Positions 11,010 through 21,157 of a stretch of 64,000 bases of DNA are shown in pieces. The DNA is from Telopea speciosissima (taxonomy: Eukaryota > Streptophyta > Magnoliopsida > Proteales > Proteaceae): assembly GCF_018873765.1 (NCBI RefSeq), contig NC_057926.1:35510946-35574945 (forward strand), in the 5' to 3' direction. Below the pieces are notes generated by a model. It searched no databases. It saw only the letters and a program-made list of their open reading frames with translations, and had not been told where the DNA came from. Position 1 is the stretch's first letter, and each line of letters starts with the position of its first letter. A program made the translations under genes and the position numbers.

Positions 11010-12317
11010 CAAAACTTCCCCTTTTCCACTCAACATCGTGAGGCAGAGTTCGATCAGGCTTTTCCCGGACAGAATCACCATGGATTAGAAGTACGGTTAG
11101 GTCGACAAATGGACCAATTATAGGCTGAGGTGGCAGAGATGAAGCGACTTATGGTGCAAGTTTTGCAAACAGTACAAGACATCTCCCAAGGAGGCATAGT
11201 ACCTACTCTTAGGGAGCCGGAGTGTGCTCAACCAATGACCCCGAAGGTAACCCCGACAGTATCTAGGTTACCCGCCAGGATTGTGATGGAAGAAGAAGAT
11301 GCCATGATCAACGCAACTTAGGAGTATCCCGAGACTGAAAGGGAGCATATGATGGGAGAGAAAGTTGAAAAACTTGAAATTGCTGTCAAGGACACGGTTC
11401 GCAAGGAGCCTGAAGATGACTTAGTGTTCTTCCCTGAAGGAAAGATACCCAAAGACTTTAAATGAAAATTGGATAAATTTGATGGTTCAGGTGATCCTAA
11501 AGCTCACCTCAAAATCTTTGCTATAGTGGCTAAATCTTGGGGTCTCACGAAAAATCAAATGGGGCAGGCTTTTCTCTACTCACTTGCTGGACCTGCTTTG
11601 CGATGGTTAACACAGTTGGATCAGGCACAGTCTCAGACTTGGTCAACGATGGTGAGAGCCTTTACAAAGCAGTACTCATACAACACTGAAGTGGATGTCA
11701 CACGGAGAGAGTTAGAGACACTAAGGTAAGGCCCTATTGAAGGGTTCTACAATTTCATTATAAGGTTTAGAGAGAAGGCTGTAAATATGTGGAATCGCCC
11801 GACAGAAGCAGAACAGGTGGAGATGATCCTGGAGAATCTGTACGGAGAATATCACGATTGCCTTTACTACCAACACCTCAAGACTTTTGAAGAACTAATG
11901 GCCGTAGGGAAAAGTATTGAAGACAAATTGTTCAGAAAGGCATATGGCCAGTATAGCCACACAATGCAATGTCAGAGCCAAAATTCAGAGGCAAATATGG
12001 CAAACTCAAGACAACGTGAGTTCACCGATTTGGGTGTGGCTAGGTCTCTTGCATATACTGAATTGAAGAAACTAAGACTTCTGGGCACGGTTCCTCCACG
12101 ACCGGTCAGGGATCCTCTACCATCTTGGTATGACCCAGATCAATACTGTGACTATCACACCTAAGAGGGGCATCCCACTGATGAATGCATTGCACTCGGG
12201 CATGCTATCCAAGACCTGCTGGAAGCAGGAAAATTCAAGCCAGGGGCAAAACAATAGTCTGTTAATCAGACCATCAATGCCCTCGAAGAAGATTTAGAAG
12301 GGTTTGATCCCACCTCC
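11010..12317 (+). pseudogene. Ty3-type gag, six in-frame stops
   Basis: This is the capsid precursor of the LTR element. A single frame runs from about 11010 through a heptad-like N-terminal segment (EVAEMKRLMVQVLQTVQDIS) into the retrotransposon gag domain. The domain contains KLDKFDGSGDPKAHLKIF, AGPALRWLTQL, WSTMVRAFTKQYSYNTEVD, RRELETLR, RFREKAVNMWNRPTEAEQVEM and KTFEELMAVGKSIEDK. The segment DQYCDYHT, stop, EGHPTDEC near 12140-12190 resembles a zinc knuckle. Stops sit at 11121, 11319, 11463, 11727, 12162 and 12255; most fit C-to-T or G-to-A change of Gln or Trp codons. There is no frameshift: the frame continues into the 314-codon ORF. The fusion order looks native to the element. Confidence 0.85.
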
Positions 12318-13262
12318 TTGATCCAAGCTTTTTCAGTTCCTTTAGAAGAGATAGTGACAGGTCAAAAGTCTCCATCAATGATGTTCGCCAAAGATGTTCA
12401 TGAATCATCTCTTCCTTCAACAACTGATATGACCAAGCGGAATGGGTTTGAAGGCCATGAAGAGATCAAGGAAAAAGAGGTTTTGGCAGGATTACAATCT
12501 CGGATTGACCTTTTACCTCTCCATCTCCAAGAACAGATCATGTATCAGGTCTTACAATCAAGGAGTGAAGATTGCCTGGATTTGTTTCATGAAATTACTC
12601 TCCTCAACTGTGGGAATGACGACCTCCGAGGACTTCCTGTCCATCCAGATTATCATTTCTTTAATATCTTCGGGATAAGAGACCTCTACCAGTTGTCTAC
12701 TGAAGCCCTTTGTTTTCTTTTGTACCTTTGCGAAAGGTATGTGGTAACATTTAGCTTTCATGTTCCAGAATTGTTGACATATATGAACCAAGTCGAATTG
12801 CACCCAGAATTTGTTCCTCCTCGGTCAAACACAATAAAATTTCTTCTTCGGTTTCAGACACAGACTCAATGGCTCGAGCAATTATTCAGTTGTGCAAAAT
12901 GGAATGTCCTCTATACCCTCCATAACCCTTATTGGATACTGGAGTCGCGAGAAGAACCAAATGCAAATTTGATCATGCGTCGACCTCACTGCACCTTTCA
13001 TTTTGGTACAACATTCAATTTGGTGGATTTCTTTAATAAAGGATACATAAAGGATGATTGGGAGAAGATAAGGAATCATTTGTGTGAGATTAACGGATTC
13101 CCTAAGGAGCAAATTCCCCTAGGATTATGGGAAAATCCTTTTGATGCTACCACCAATTTTAAAAGAGAATACTTCTTTTACATTGCCAGCCTGCAAAGTG
13201 GTAGAATTGCCGAAGAAAGTTTTCTGTATTCCTTCGATGGAACAGGGGCATACACTGATTGA
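12318..13262 (+). CDS. Unknown ORF downstream of gag in the LTR element
   Basis: This is an open frame of 314 codons from the first in-frame ATG after gag's last stop; the frame is open from 12258. It continues the gag frame, so in the ancestor it was probably the C-terminal part of a gag polyprotein rather than a separate gene. I do not recognise the protein. It is rich in aromatic and leucine residues. Visible segments are LQSRIDLLPLHLQEQIMYQV, FNIFGIRDLYQLSTEAL and LCERYVVTFSFHVPELL. Later segments are RRPHCTFHFGTTFNLVDFF, KDDWEKIRNHLCEINGFP and GLWENPFDATTNFKREYFF. No DTG/DSG protease or YxDD motif is present. It is unbroken for over 1 kb while the adjoining gag has six stops. A decayed pol replacement or a captured host exon are alternatives. 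Confidence 0.55.
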   Translation: MIQAFSVPLEEIVTGQKSPSMMFAKDVHESSLPSTTDMTKRNGFEGHEEIKEKEVLAGLQSRIDLLPLHLQEQIMYQVLQSRSEDCLDLFHEITLLNCGNDDLRGLPVHPDYHFFNIFGIRDLYQLSTEALCFLLYLCERYVVTFSFHVPELLTYMNQVELHPEFVPPRSNTIKFLLRFQTQTQWLEQLFSCAKWNVLYTLHNPYWILESREEPNANLIMRRPHCTFHFGTTFNLVDFFNKGYIKDDWEKIRNHLCEINGFPKEQIPLGLWENPFDATTNFKREYFFYIASLQSGRIAEESFLYSFDGTGAYTD

Positions 13263-13871
13263 GGGCATAACTATTGCCCGAAGGCGTTAAACTACGGTCA
13301 TTAACTTGATGAGTATTAGTTTTGTTGGCTGACCTAGAATGGATTCAACACTCAGCTTTAGTTAGAAGGGCATTTTTCATGGTACAAACTGCATAATCCC
13401 ATGACAAAGCAGTAACAGTACTTCATTCTTGTGTAGACAGGATCGCACTAATGACATCATCGGGTCTGCATCCCTTAGTTCTTTAGGTCTTTTCATTCAG
13501 TCAAATTTCCTTCTGTAAACTCATCCACCGTGTATTTTCCATTAGCCGTCAATGAATATGTTCTCTTGTCCATCTACTGGTTCTCTTTCTTTTTCTCTTT
13601 CATCCAAATAATAGTTTATGATGATTTCATGACTGTTGGTATAAAAAAAAATAAAAAAAAAACTACTACCTATTTTTCCAATGTCAAAGTCTTGACGGTC
13701 AATGATCTGGAGCTTTCCATACATCTGATTCCCTTCCAGCGAGCCGGAAGCCTGAATGAAGATTTCATCTCATAAAGCCTGTTAAGGGAGGCCCCCTTTG
13801 GCCGCTAGTCATCTCAAATAAACCCTGAGATAATAAAATCCGCTAGTCCCCCAGTTGTGCCTTAACCGTTC

Positions 13872-13910
<39 letters not shown>

Positions 13911-16100
13911 ACCGGCCTTGGCCCACCCACACCTCATTATCCATGTCCTCTTGCTCATCAAAATGTCCCATTGGCTTCTAGGGTCTAACCGGAAGAGGTC
14001 TCTCGGTGAAGTAAGATGTCACAAGGGCAATACGTTTTCGAAGGATGCAAAAAAAAAAAAAAAGATAGTAGCTCTGTCTCCACAATCAAAATCGGGCCAA
14101 TCTCAAAAAGAAAAAAATGAGAGTTCACAATCAAAATCGGGCCAATCTCAAAAAGAAAAAAATGAGAGTTCAAAATAAAAGAGCAAAAAAAAAGAGAAAA
14201 AGGTAAAAAAAAAAAAAAAAAATGACAGCAAAAAAAAAAAAGAAAAGAAAAAAAGGAGAGAGCAAAAAAAAAAAAAAAAAAAAGAAGAGAAGAGAGGATG
14301 CATTGGCTCAAGGCATTGCAAATAATTGGGAGCACTTAGACCATGGGGCAAAAATAGCCACTTTTCCTTCGGAGACAATATTCTCAAAATTATCAGGGTT
14401 AAAATTATCAAAGTCTTCAATTGAGACACGAGAGGGATTGTCAAACTTCTTGATTATATTATTAAAAAAGAAGAAATTTCCCAACAAGTTTAGTTATCAG
14501 AATCTTGGTAAAGTTTTTGGGGCAGAAGTGTCGAGTCATGGTTAGGCCCTAGGGGCACATTTGAGTCTTTATCATCCTTTGGAACCCAGTCCTAAGCCCC
14601 ATTACAACCTAGTAAAGCCCTCCCGGGCCAAATGGTGATGAGACTCTCGTCCACAGCTTCGAGCTCACCCGGCTATGATGGAACTTAATCATCAAGCCTT
14701 TGACATTAAGGCATCTTTGTCCTGAACTACGTTCGACCTGATCCCTATTTGGGGTACATAGGCAACTTGATGAAGTAATGATCAAGTTCAGTCCTCCCAC
14801 ATGTACAGTTTTCCATTCATCCATGTAACTTTTCACTTTTGCTCACTTGCATCATATCCATCGTATTTCTACTTTTCCCCTTTTCCACTGGTAACCCATA
14901 ACTCTTTGATGCGATCCGATGGTGTATAGAAAAAGAAGCACGTCTACCAAGATCATGAAGATTTCTAAAGAGATGATTAGGGAATTAAATGCCAGCAGTA
15001 TTGTACTCACCCTCCCAACCAGTAAGACGACCAGAAGAATTAACTTGTCACTGGGGCAATCCCTATCCAAGATGAGAAGGACAAAGGAGCATAAGGAAAA
15101 ATATTTTTTTGGGGCAACCCACCAGGCAAGAGCATGTGAAATTAAAGGGGCATGTTGTCCATGAGGATCGACTCCCAATCATGAAGAGTCTCAGCCTAAG
15201 ACAAAATGATTGTACAAGCAAAGAATGATGATACTGTCTGGGATAAACTGCCATGACTCTCCATGAATGGAGAGAAGAATGACCTATCCATCCATCTTAT
15301 TCATACACATTCTCTCAATTTACCCCTTTGATTCGCTTTGTCAAAAATTCACCCCACACCCGTTTGATGTTGGACAAGCAATGTTTGACGAGTCTACGTG
15401 TGTAACGGGACGAGAATAATATGTCTATGTGTAATTGTGCATTACTAGGGCAGAATGTGAATAACCATAAGTTTTCAAAATAAATTTCTCTCACAAATAA
15501 AATTGTTTCTCCATTTTTGTGTTCTGCAACACAAAAATGGAGAATATCTGGTAAGTATCTATGGTTGTATGTGATTACTTTTCATTTGCTTGTATTTGTG
15601 TCATAAACATTTGCATCGAATTGATTACTTGCATAGGATTATGTTTTCCTGTTTGCATGACATAGTTTGCATTAGGATTGTGATTCCCTTTGAATACTAA
15701 AAAAAAAATGATATATATAAAAATATGAAAAATTGCTTGCATAAGATTGTTTTTTTTTTTTTTTGTTGCATTTTGGATCATAATGCAACTACTTGAGTTT
15801 TAATGGTAGACTTCTTTTCCATTGTCATCATGGATCCACATGCATAGGATTGCATTTTCCTTTAAGCATTCCAGTACTCTGATTATGACAGCACTCATGT
15901 ACTATCTGATTTTCGTCATCATAGTACCCATGCACTACCTGACATCTAATGGTATACATGTTGGATTGCTTTTCCATTTTTATGCATAGGATTGCATTTT
16001 CCTGACTAATGCCTTGATCATATACCATCTGAATTCTTAGTTTCATTGTACTGGTGTGTAACCCACTCATCCGATCATGGCAGAATTCATATATAGTCTG
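13263..16100 (+). other. Non-coding interior of the LTR element
   Basis: There is no recognisable coding domain. It contains long A runs (about 13875-13907, 14050-14063, 14206-14222 and 14264-14283) whose complements give meaningless poly-Phe frames. It also holds a two-copy 45-bp tandem repeat (14081-14170) and unique AT-rich sequence with recurring gcataggattgcattttcct-like phrases at 15630-16010. It probably belongs to the long 3' untranslated region. Confidence 0.6.
14081..14170 (+). repeat. 45-bp tandem duplication
   Basis: Two identical adjacent 45-bp units (14081-14125 and 14126-14170) start cacaatcaaaatcgggcc and end aatgagagtt. The perfect identity suggests recent slippage or unequal exchange. 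Confidence 0.9.
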
Positions 16101-16439
16101 GTCTCTGATCATTTAAGTTCCATCAGACCTTCGTACGGTTTGACCAAGCATTCAATCATTCCTGCACTCACGTGCGATTGGACTATCTGATCACTGTTGA
16201 ATTCATATACAGTCTGATCTCTGATCATTTGGCTCCATTGGACTCGTATACAGTTTGACCAAGTCCTTAACCACTTATGCACTCATGTGCATTTGGCTTT
16301 TTGGATCACTGTTGGTTTGATCTTTCGGTTATACCAGATTCGCGTATGGTTCCACAATCTCGTGCAATTTGATCCTTTTGACCCTTGCTATACTCGTGTA
16401 TAGCTTAAATCCCCATTGATTCTTTTGATTGCAACTACA

Positions 16440-17560
16440 CTCGTGTAAAGTTCGATTACCAGTTGAACCTCCTGATCCCCTTTGTACTCGCGTACAAGTT
16501 AATCATCGAATTTTCAGACCCTCACTATGCTCGCCTACAGTTCGATCATCCCATGAATCTTTGGATCTTTGACTGACCTATCGTCATGATCCCCCTTGTA
16601 CTCGTGTACAAGTTAATCATTGAACTTTCTGATCCTCACTATACTCGCGTGTAGTTCGATCATCTCATGAATCTTCAGTCTCTATTGTACTCATGTACAG
16701 ATTGATCCATCATTTGATCCTCATCGTACTCGTGTACAAGATTGATCCATTATCTGATCTTTCTTGTACTCATGTACAAATTAATCATTCAACTTTCTGA
16801 TCCTCACTATACTCGCGTGTAGTTCGATCATCTCATGAATCTTCAGTCTCTATTGTACTTGTGTGCAAATTGACCCATCATTTGATCCTCATTGTACTCA
16901 TGTACAAGATTGATCTATTATCTGATCCTCTTTGTACTGAGGTACAAATTAATCATTGAACTTTCTGATCCTCCCTATACTCGCGTGTAGTTCAATCAAT
17001 CTATAAATCTTTCGATCTCCATTGTACTCGAGTACAGATTGACCCATCATCCTGATCCTCTTTGTACTCGTGTACAAGATTGATCCATTATCTGAATTTC
17101 CTTGTACTCGTGTACAAGTTAATCATTAACATTTTTTATCTTCACTATACTTGTGTGTAATTCGATCATCCAGTGTATCTTTGGTCTCCATTGTACTCAT
17201 GTACAGATTGACTCATCATCCTGATCCTCTTTGTACTCATGTACAAGATTGATCCATTATCCGATTTTCCTTGTACTCGTGTATAAGTTAATCATTAACA
17301 TTTTTTTATCTTCACTATACTCGTGTGTAGATCGATCATCCCGTGAATCTTCAGTCTCCATTGTACTCATGTACAGATTGATCCATCATTTGATCCTCAT
17401 TGTACTCGTGTACAAGATTGATCCATTATATGATCCTTCTTGTACTCATGTACAAATTAATCATTGAACTTTTTGATCCTCTCTATACTCGCGTGTAGTT
17501 CGACCATCCCATGAATCTTTCAGGCTCCATTGTACTCATGTACAAATCGATCATTTTTAG
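16440..17560 (+). repeat. Tandem array with ~169-bp higher-order unit
   Basis: This is an array of about 42-bp subunits. Most contain a palindrome-like core TGTACTC(G/A)TGTACA followed by a(g)attgatc or agttaatcat; others carry CTATACTCGCGTGTAGTTCG. One subtype (attgtactcatgtacagatt) recurs at 16687, 16855, 17024, 17193, 17363 and 17532. These are spacings of 168-170, so four subunits make a ~169-bp higher-order unit. Less regular related subunits extend left to about 16130. Tandem arrays in this position (3' untranslated region) are known in Ogre-type elements. Confidence 0.88.
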
Positions 17561-18089
17561 TCTAAACCATGGACAATTTATCATCCAAATCATTATTTTA
17601 TCTGGCCACTACCGGACTCATGTATGGTCTGATCATCGTGATCTCTTGACCACTTCTGTACTTGCACATAATTTTGTCGTCCAACCATTGTCAAAACTCG
17701 TAAATGGCTCATTCCCCAGTAAGCATTTCAGATGAGACCCATCCCTCATTGAAACCATATCTTTCCCTCGGAACGACTAGAGTGTGTCGTTCCACAGGTC
17801 AGCCAGATTGACTATAAGTACGTCATACCATTGTCTTAGATTGACTGAAGAGTGGCTTTCCACATGCCATCATCGACAGAATGATGTCTATACCATGCAA
17901 GTAGCTTCTCTGCACCACAATACTTCTTTGGCATCAGGAGGGTCATACCCTGTAGAACCAAAAAAAAAAAAAAAACCTAAAAGAAAAATATGTTCAAGAA
18001 AGGCCCTGAAAAGGGGATAAGCCCTAAATGTTGAGGAAAAGTCCTCATACATAAACTCCAATCATCTATCATGAATCATACTAACTCTT

Positions 18090-19290
18090 GTTCAAGATGT
18101 TAGCGCCAAGACCAATCTAGTCCTCTTGCTCTTAATCAAGATCAATCGAGTACTCTTGCTCCCAACCAAGATTAGTCGACTCCTCTTTCTCCTAACCAAG
18201 ATCAATCGAGTCCTCTTGCTCCCAACCAAGATCAGTCGAGTCCTCTCACTCTCAATCAATCAATCGAGTCCTCTTGCTTTCAAGATCAATTGAATTCTCT
18301 CAAATCAAGATTGAACGGTCCAATTCTTGGAATCGATCAAGTCCTCTTAGAGTTCTCTTGCTTTCAAGATCAATCAATTGAGTCCTCTTGCTTTCAAGAT
18401 CAATTGAATTCTCTCAAATCAAGATTGAACGGTCCAATTCTTGGAATCGATCAAGTCCTCTTAGAGTCCTCTTGCTTTCAAGATCAATCGATCAAGTCCT
18501 CTTGCTCCCAACCAAGCTCAGTCGAGTTCTCTTGCTCCCAATCAAGATCAATCAATCGAGTCCTCTTGCTTTCAAGGCCAATTGAATTCTCTCAAATCAA
18601 GATTGAACGGTCCAATTCTTGGAATCGATCAAGTTCTCTTAGAGTCCTCTTGCTTTCAAGATCAATTGAATTCTCTCAAATCAAGATTGAACGGTCCAAT
18701 TCTTGGAATCGATCAAGTCCTTTTAGAGTCCTCTTACTTTCAAGATCAATTGATCGAGTCCTCTTGCTCCCAACCAAAATCAGTCGAATCCTCTTGCTCC
18801 CAACCAAGATCAGTCGAGTCATCTTGCTCCCAACCAAGATCAATCGAGTCCTCTTGCTCCCAACCAAGATCAGTCGAGTCCTCTTGCTCCTAACCAAGAT
18901 CAATCGAGTCCTCTTGCTTCCAACCAAGATCAGTCGAGTCCTCTTGCTCTCAATCAAGATCAGTCGAGTCCTCTTGCTCTCAATTAAGACTAATCTAATC
19001 TTCTTGCTCTCAATCAGGACCAATCTAATCCTCTTGCTCTCAATCAAGATCAATCGAGTCCTCTTGCTCCCAACCAAGATCATTCGAGTCCTTTTGCTCC
19101 TAACCAAGATCAATCGAGTCCACTTGCTCCCAACCAAGACCAGTCGAGTCCTCTCACTCTCAATCAAGATCAATTGAGTCCTCTTCCTCCCAATCAAGAT
19201 CAATCGAGTCCTCTTGCTTCCAACCAAGATCAATCGAGTCCTCTAAATCAAGATCAGTCGAGTCCTCTTGCTCCCAATCAAGATCAACTG
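18090..19290 (+). repeat. 30-bp tandem array (gagtcctcttgctcccaacc type)
   Basis: Dozens of ~30-bp units read aatcgagtcctcttgctccc then aaccaagatc with point variants. Between 18280 and 18770 they are mixed with a longer unit (tcaaatcaagattgaacggt, then ccaattcttggaatcgatc) present four times at irregular spacing. Because 30 is divisible by three, long open frames with a ten-residue repeat appear on both strands. These are artefacts. The array ends about 260 bp before the 3' LTR. Confidence 0.92.
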
Positions 19291-19537
19291 GTTTATCGAA
19301 GGATTTCATCGTGATTAGCCGCCTATTTGCCAACTCTAGTTGAGTTGTACCATATTACCCTCAAATTTGGTTTTTCTCGAATTTTTCTTTTGAGGCTTAT
19401 CGAAGGATTTCATCGTGATTAACCACCTGTTTTGGTAACTCTGCCGCCTTTGAGCAAAGCGTCAACAGTACATGCTCTTGGTGATAAAATTTGTTGGTCT
19501 TTTATCTTTACCCTTCGGCTATTGGCACAAGCCTCGG

Positions 19538-19553
19538 CCAAAGAGGGGCAAAC
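19538..19553 (+). other. Polypurine tract before the 3' LTR
   Basis: The purine-rich stretch caaagaggggcaaac directly precedes the 3' LTR start at 19554, where plus-strand DNA synthesis would be primed. Confidence 0.75.
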
Positions 19554-21021
19554 TATAGACACTGAATTTTGTCACCCCCCGACGATGATGACAACAGGAC
19601 ACGGATAGACATCGGTATCTGCCTCAAGAAGGACGCTTGTCCCTACATCTGAACCAAATCACCCTAACATCTGTAAAATGACTTATCTGACCCTTTTATT
19701 AAACACTAAAGGAGGTACTACTCACCCTCCCCCACCACGGCGGTCTCGCTAGCTGGTTAGTGGGCCATGGGGGTCTAGGGGGGGCAGGTAACCCCCTGCG
19801 GGGGGTGTAGGGGGGCGGAGGCCCCCAACAGAAAATTTTCTGAAGAGTTAGAAGGGAGCCAAAAACCCAAAAAATAAGAAAAAGTGGTACTGCGCCCCCA
19901 CGGCGCCGTGGGCTCCTTCCCACGGTACCGTGGGGACGTGTACTTGATTTCTATGACGCCATGAAGGAGTGTGACATTAGCCTGCTAATGTCACCCACGG
20001 CGCTGTAGAAAAGTCCCCCATGGCGCCGCAGAGGGCTTATCCGGCCAAGGGTGAGGGTCCCCCCTCCCTATAAATAGGAGGGTCCCCCTCCCTATAAATA
20101 GGAGGGTCCCCCTCCCTCATTTCTCAAGCTTTTCTCGGGTAAGGAGACCCTCCAGGGCTTGTTTTGCCCCCTTTTCACCCTCTTTTGCTTCGTCTTTCCC
20201 TCATGAGTATGTGAGTGAGTGGAGTTCTTTGACGTGGGTAGATCCTTCGGTTACCCATCCAAACATAGAGTGATTCTGCTCTTAGATAGTGTTATCCCGT
20301 TAGTGTACGAATAACGAAAAACCCCCTTCACAGCCGTTATTCTGTTTGTATACAGATAACGAGAATCTCTTATATAGTCGTTACTCTGCCCGAAGTCTGA
20401 GTGACAAAACTCATCTCATATAGCCTCATTCTGTCCGACAAGAGAGAGACAAGCCGATCGTCCGTCTCCACCTGAGCTGTGGGACATCACATATTTCACC
20501 CTTGGTGTGTTTTCATTTATTTCTTGCATTTTTAGACAGGTATCTGTCTCTTTCCCTCTCATTATTTTTGGCATAATGTAGACAATTAAAGCAACTCATT
20601 TAGTGTACATAATAAATGATTTTTTCTTTCATTGTCAAGATTAGTGCATCATAACTTAGCCTTACATGTTAGTATAGGATATACTATCAAGGGAGAATAT
20701 TCAAAAACCAGCATCTACTAGAAAGACCGATTTATCCGAGCGAGGTGGGTGCCTAATACCTTCCTACCCTTGTAACCTGACTACTTACCCTGAATCTCTG
20801 ACCAGACCATATGGAATCACGTAGCCCTTTCCGCTAATCCCGAATGGGGCTACACCCATTGGGTCCTAAGCCCTAATCCTAGGTGGCGACTCCATTTCTT
20901 TATAAAGCATGATCCTAATCCCCATGATGATATATCAGAACGATACACCGTTATTCATTAAAGCCAATCCTTATCGTCAAAAGGCTGAGGAACCCTCGTC
21001 CTGAGGATCACGGTACTTACA
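19554..21021 (+). repeat. 3' LTR of the Ty3-like element
   Basis: This 1,468-bp partner of 8369-9785 starts TATAGACACTG (first G mutated) and ends ACTTACA. Compared with the 5' LTR it has an extra block near 19908-19932 and a second copy of a 24-bp block containing the TATA box (TATAAATA at 20069-20076 and 20093-20100). The palindrome at 19971-19994 keeps its pairing despite changes in both arms. Confidence 0.93.
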
Positions 21022-21026
21022 GACCG
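21022..21026. repeat. Target-site duplication gaccg, right
   Basis: This is the partner of 8364-8368. The disrupted LINE frame resumes directly beyond it. Confidence 0.92.
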
Positions 21027-21157
21027 GCTTTGGAAAAATTGACTTTTGGTTCAGCAATACCAATGATATCCACCTTAGAGGATGTCATAATGGACCGCAG
21101 TCTTCTCATGGAGGGCTTATTTCCCAATCCTCTAATGTTTCAGAACAGCAAAATCAT
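21022..21157 (-). pseudogene. LINE ORF2 start, severed by LTR insertion
   Basis: ORF2 begins at ATG 21157 with MILLF, then TGA where the family has Trp, then NIRGLGNKPSMRRL. GIAEPKVNFSKAG carries the metal-binding Glu. The frame runs into the LTR element's target duplication (21022-21026) and continues in the same frame at 8363. The start overlaps ORF1's stop as ATGA. The Trp-to-stop change falls at the same codon as in the other LINE (3243 region), though by a different base. Confidence 0.9.

Larger units (their letters stand above)
8369..21021 (+). mobile_element. Non-autonomous Ty3-like LTR retrotransposon, 12.65 kb
   Basis: Two LTRs (8369-9785 and 19554-21021) start TGTAAAC or TATAGAC and end GTACTTACA. 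They are flanked by a perfect 5-bp duplication, gaccg. A primer-binding-like site follows the 5' LTR and a purine tract precedes the 3' LTR. Inside are a Ty3-type gag with stops (about 11010-12317) and an intact 314-codon ORF (12318-13262). About 6.3 kb without recognisable coding follows, including two tandem-repeat arrays. I see no protease, reverse transcriptase, RNase H or integrase motif, so movement would have needed a helper. The layout resembles gag-only elements (TR-GAG) and Tat/Ogre elements with 3' UTR tandem repeats; lineage is inference. By eye about 21 differences over the last ~300 bp of the LTRs (about 7%), mostly transitions. Confidence 0.93.

Noticed and set aside
13985-14444. 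Phe-rich minus-strand frames
   Set aside because: They are the complement of long A runs in non-coding retrotransposon sequence.
16440-17560. Direct repeats that could be mistaken for a CRISPR-like array
   Set aside because: Units vary, are contiguous with no unique spacers, and lie inside a plant LTR retrotransposon.
18290-19177. Long plus-strand ORF (295 codons), with another 185-codon ORF on the minus strand, in the 18-19 kb region
   Set aside because: The region is a 30-bp tandem array. A period divisible by three keeps frames open on both strands, giving decapeptide repeats with no domain.
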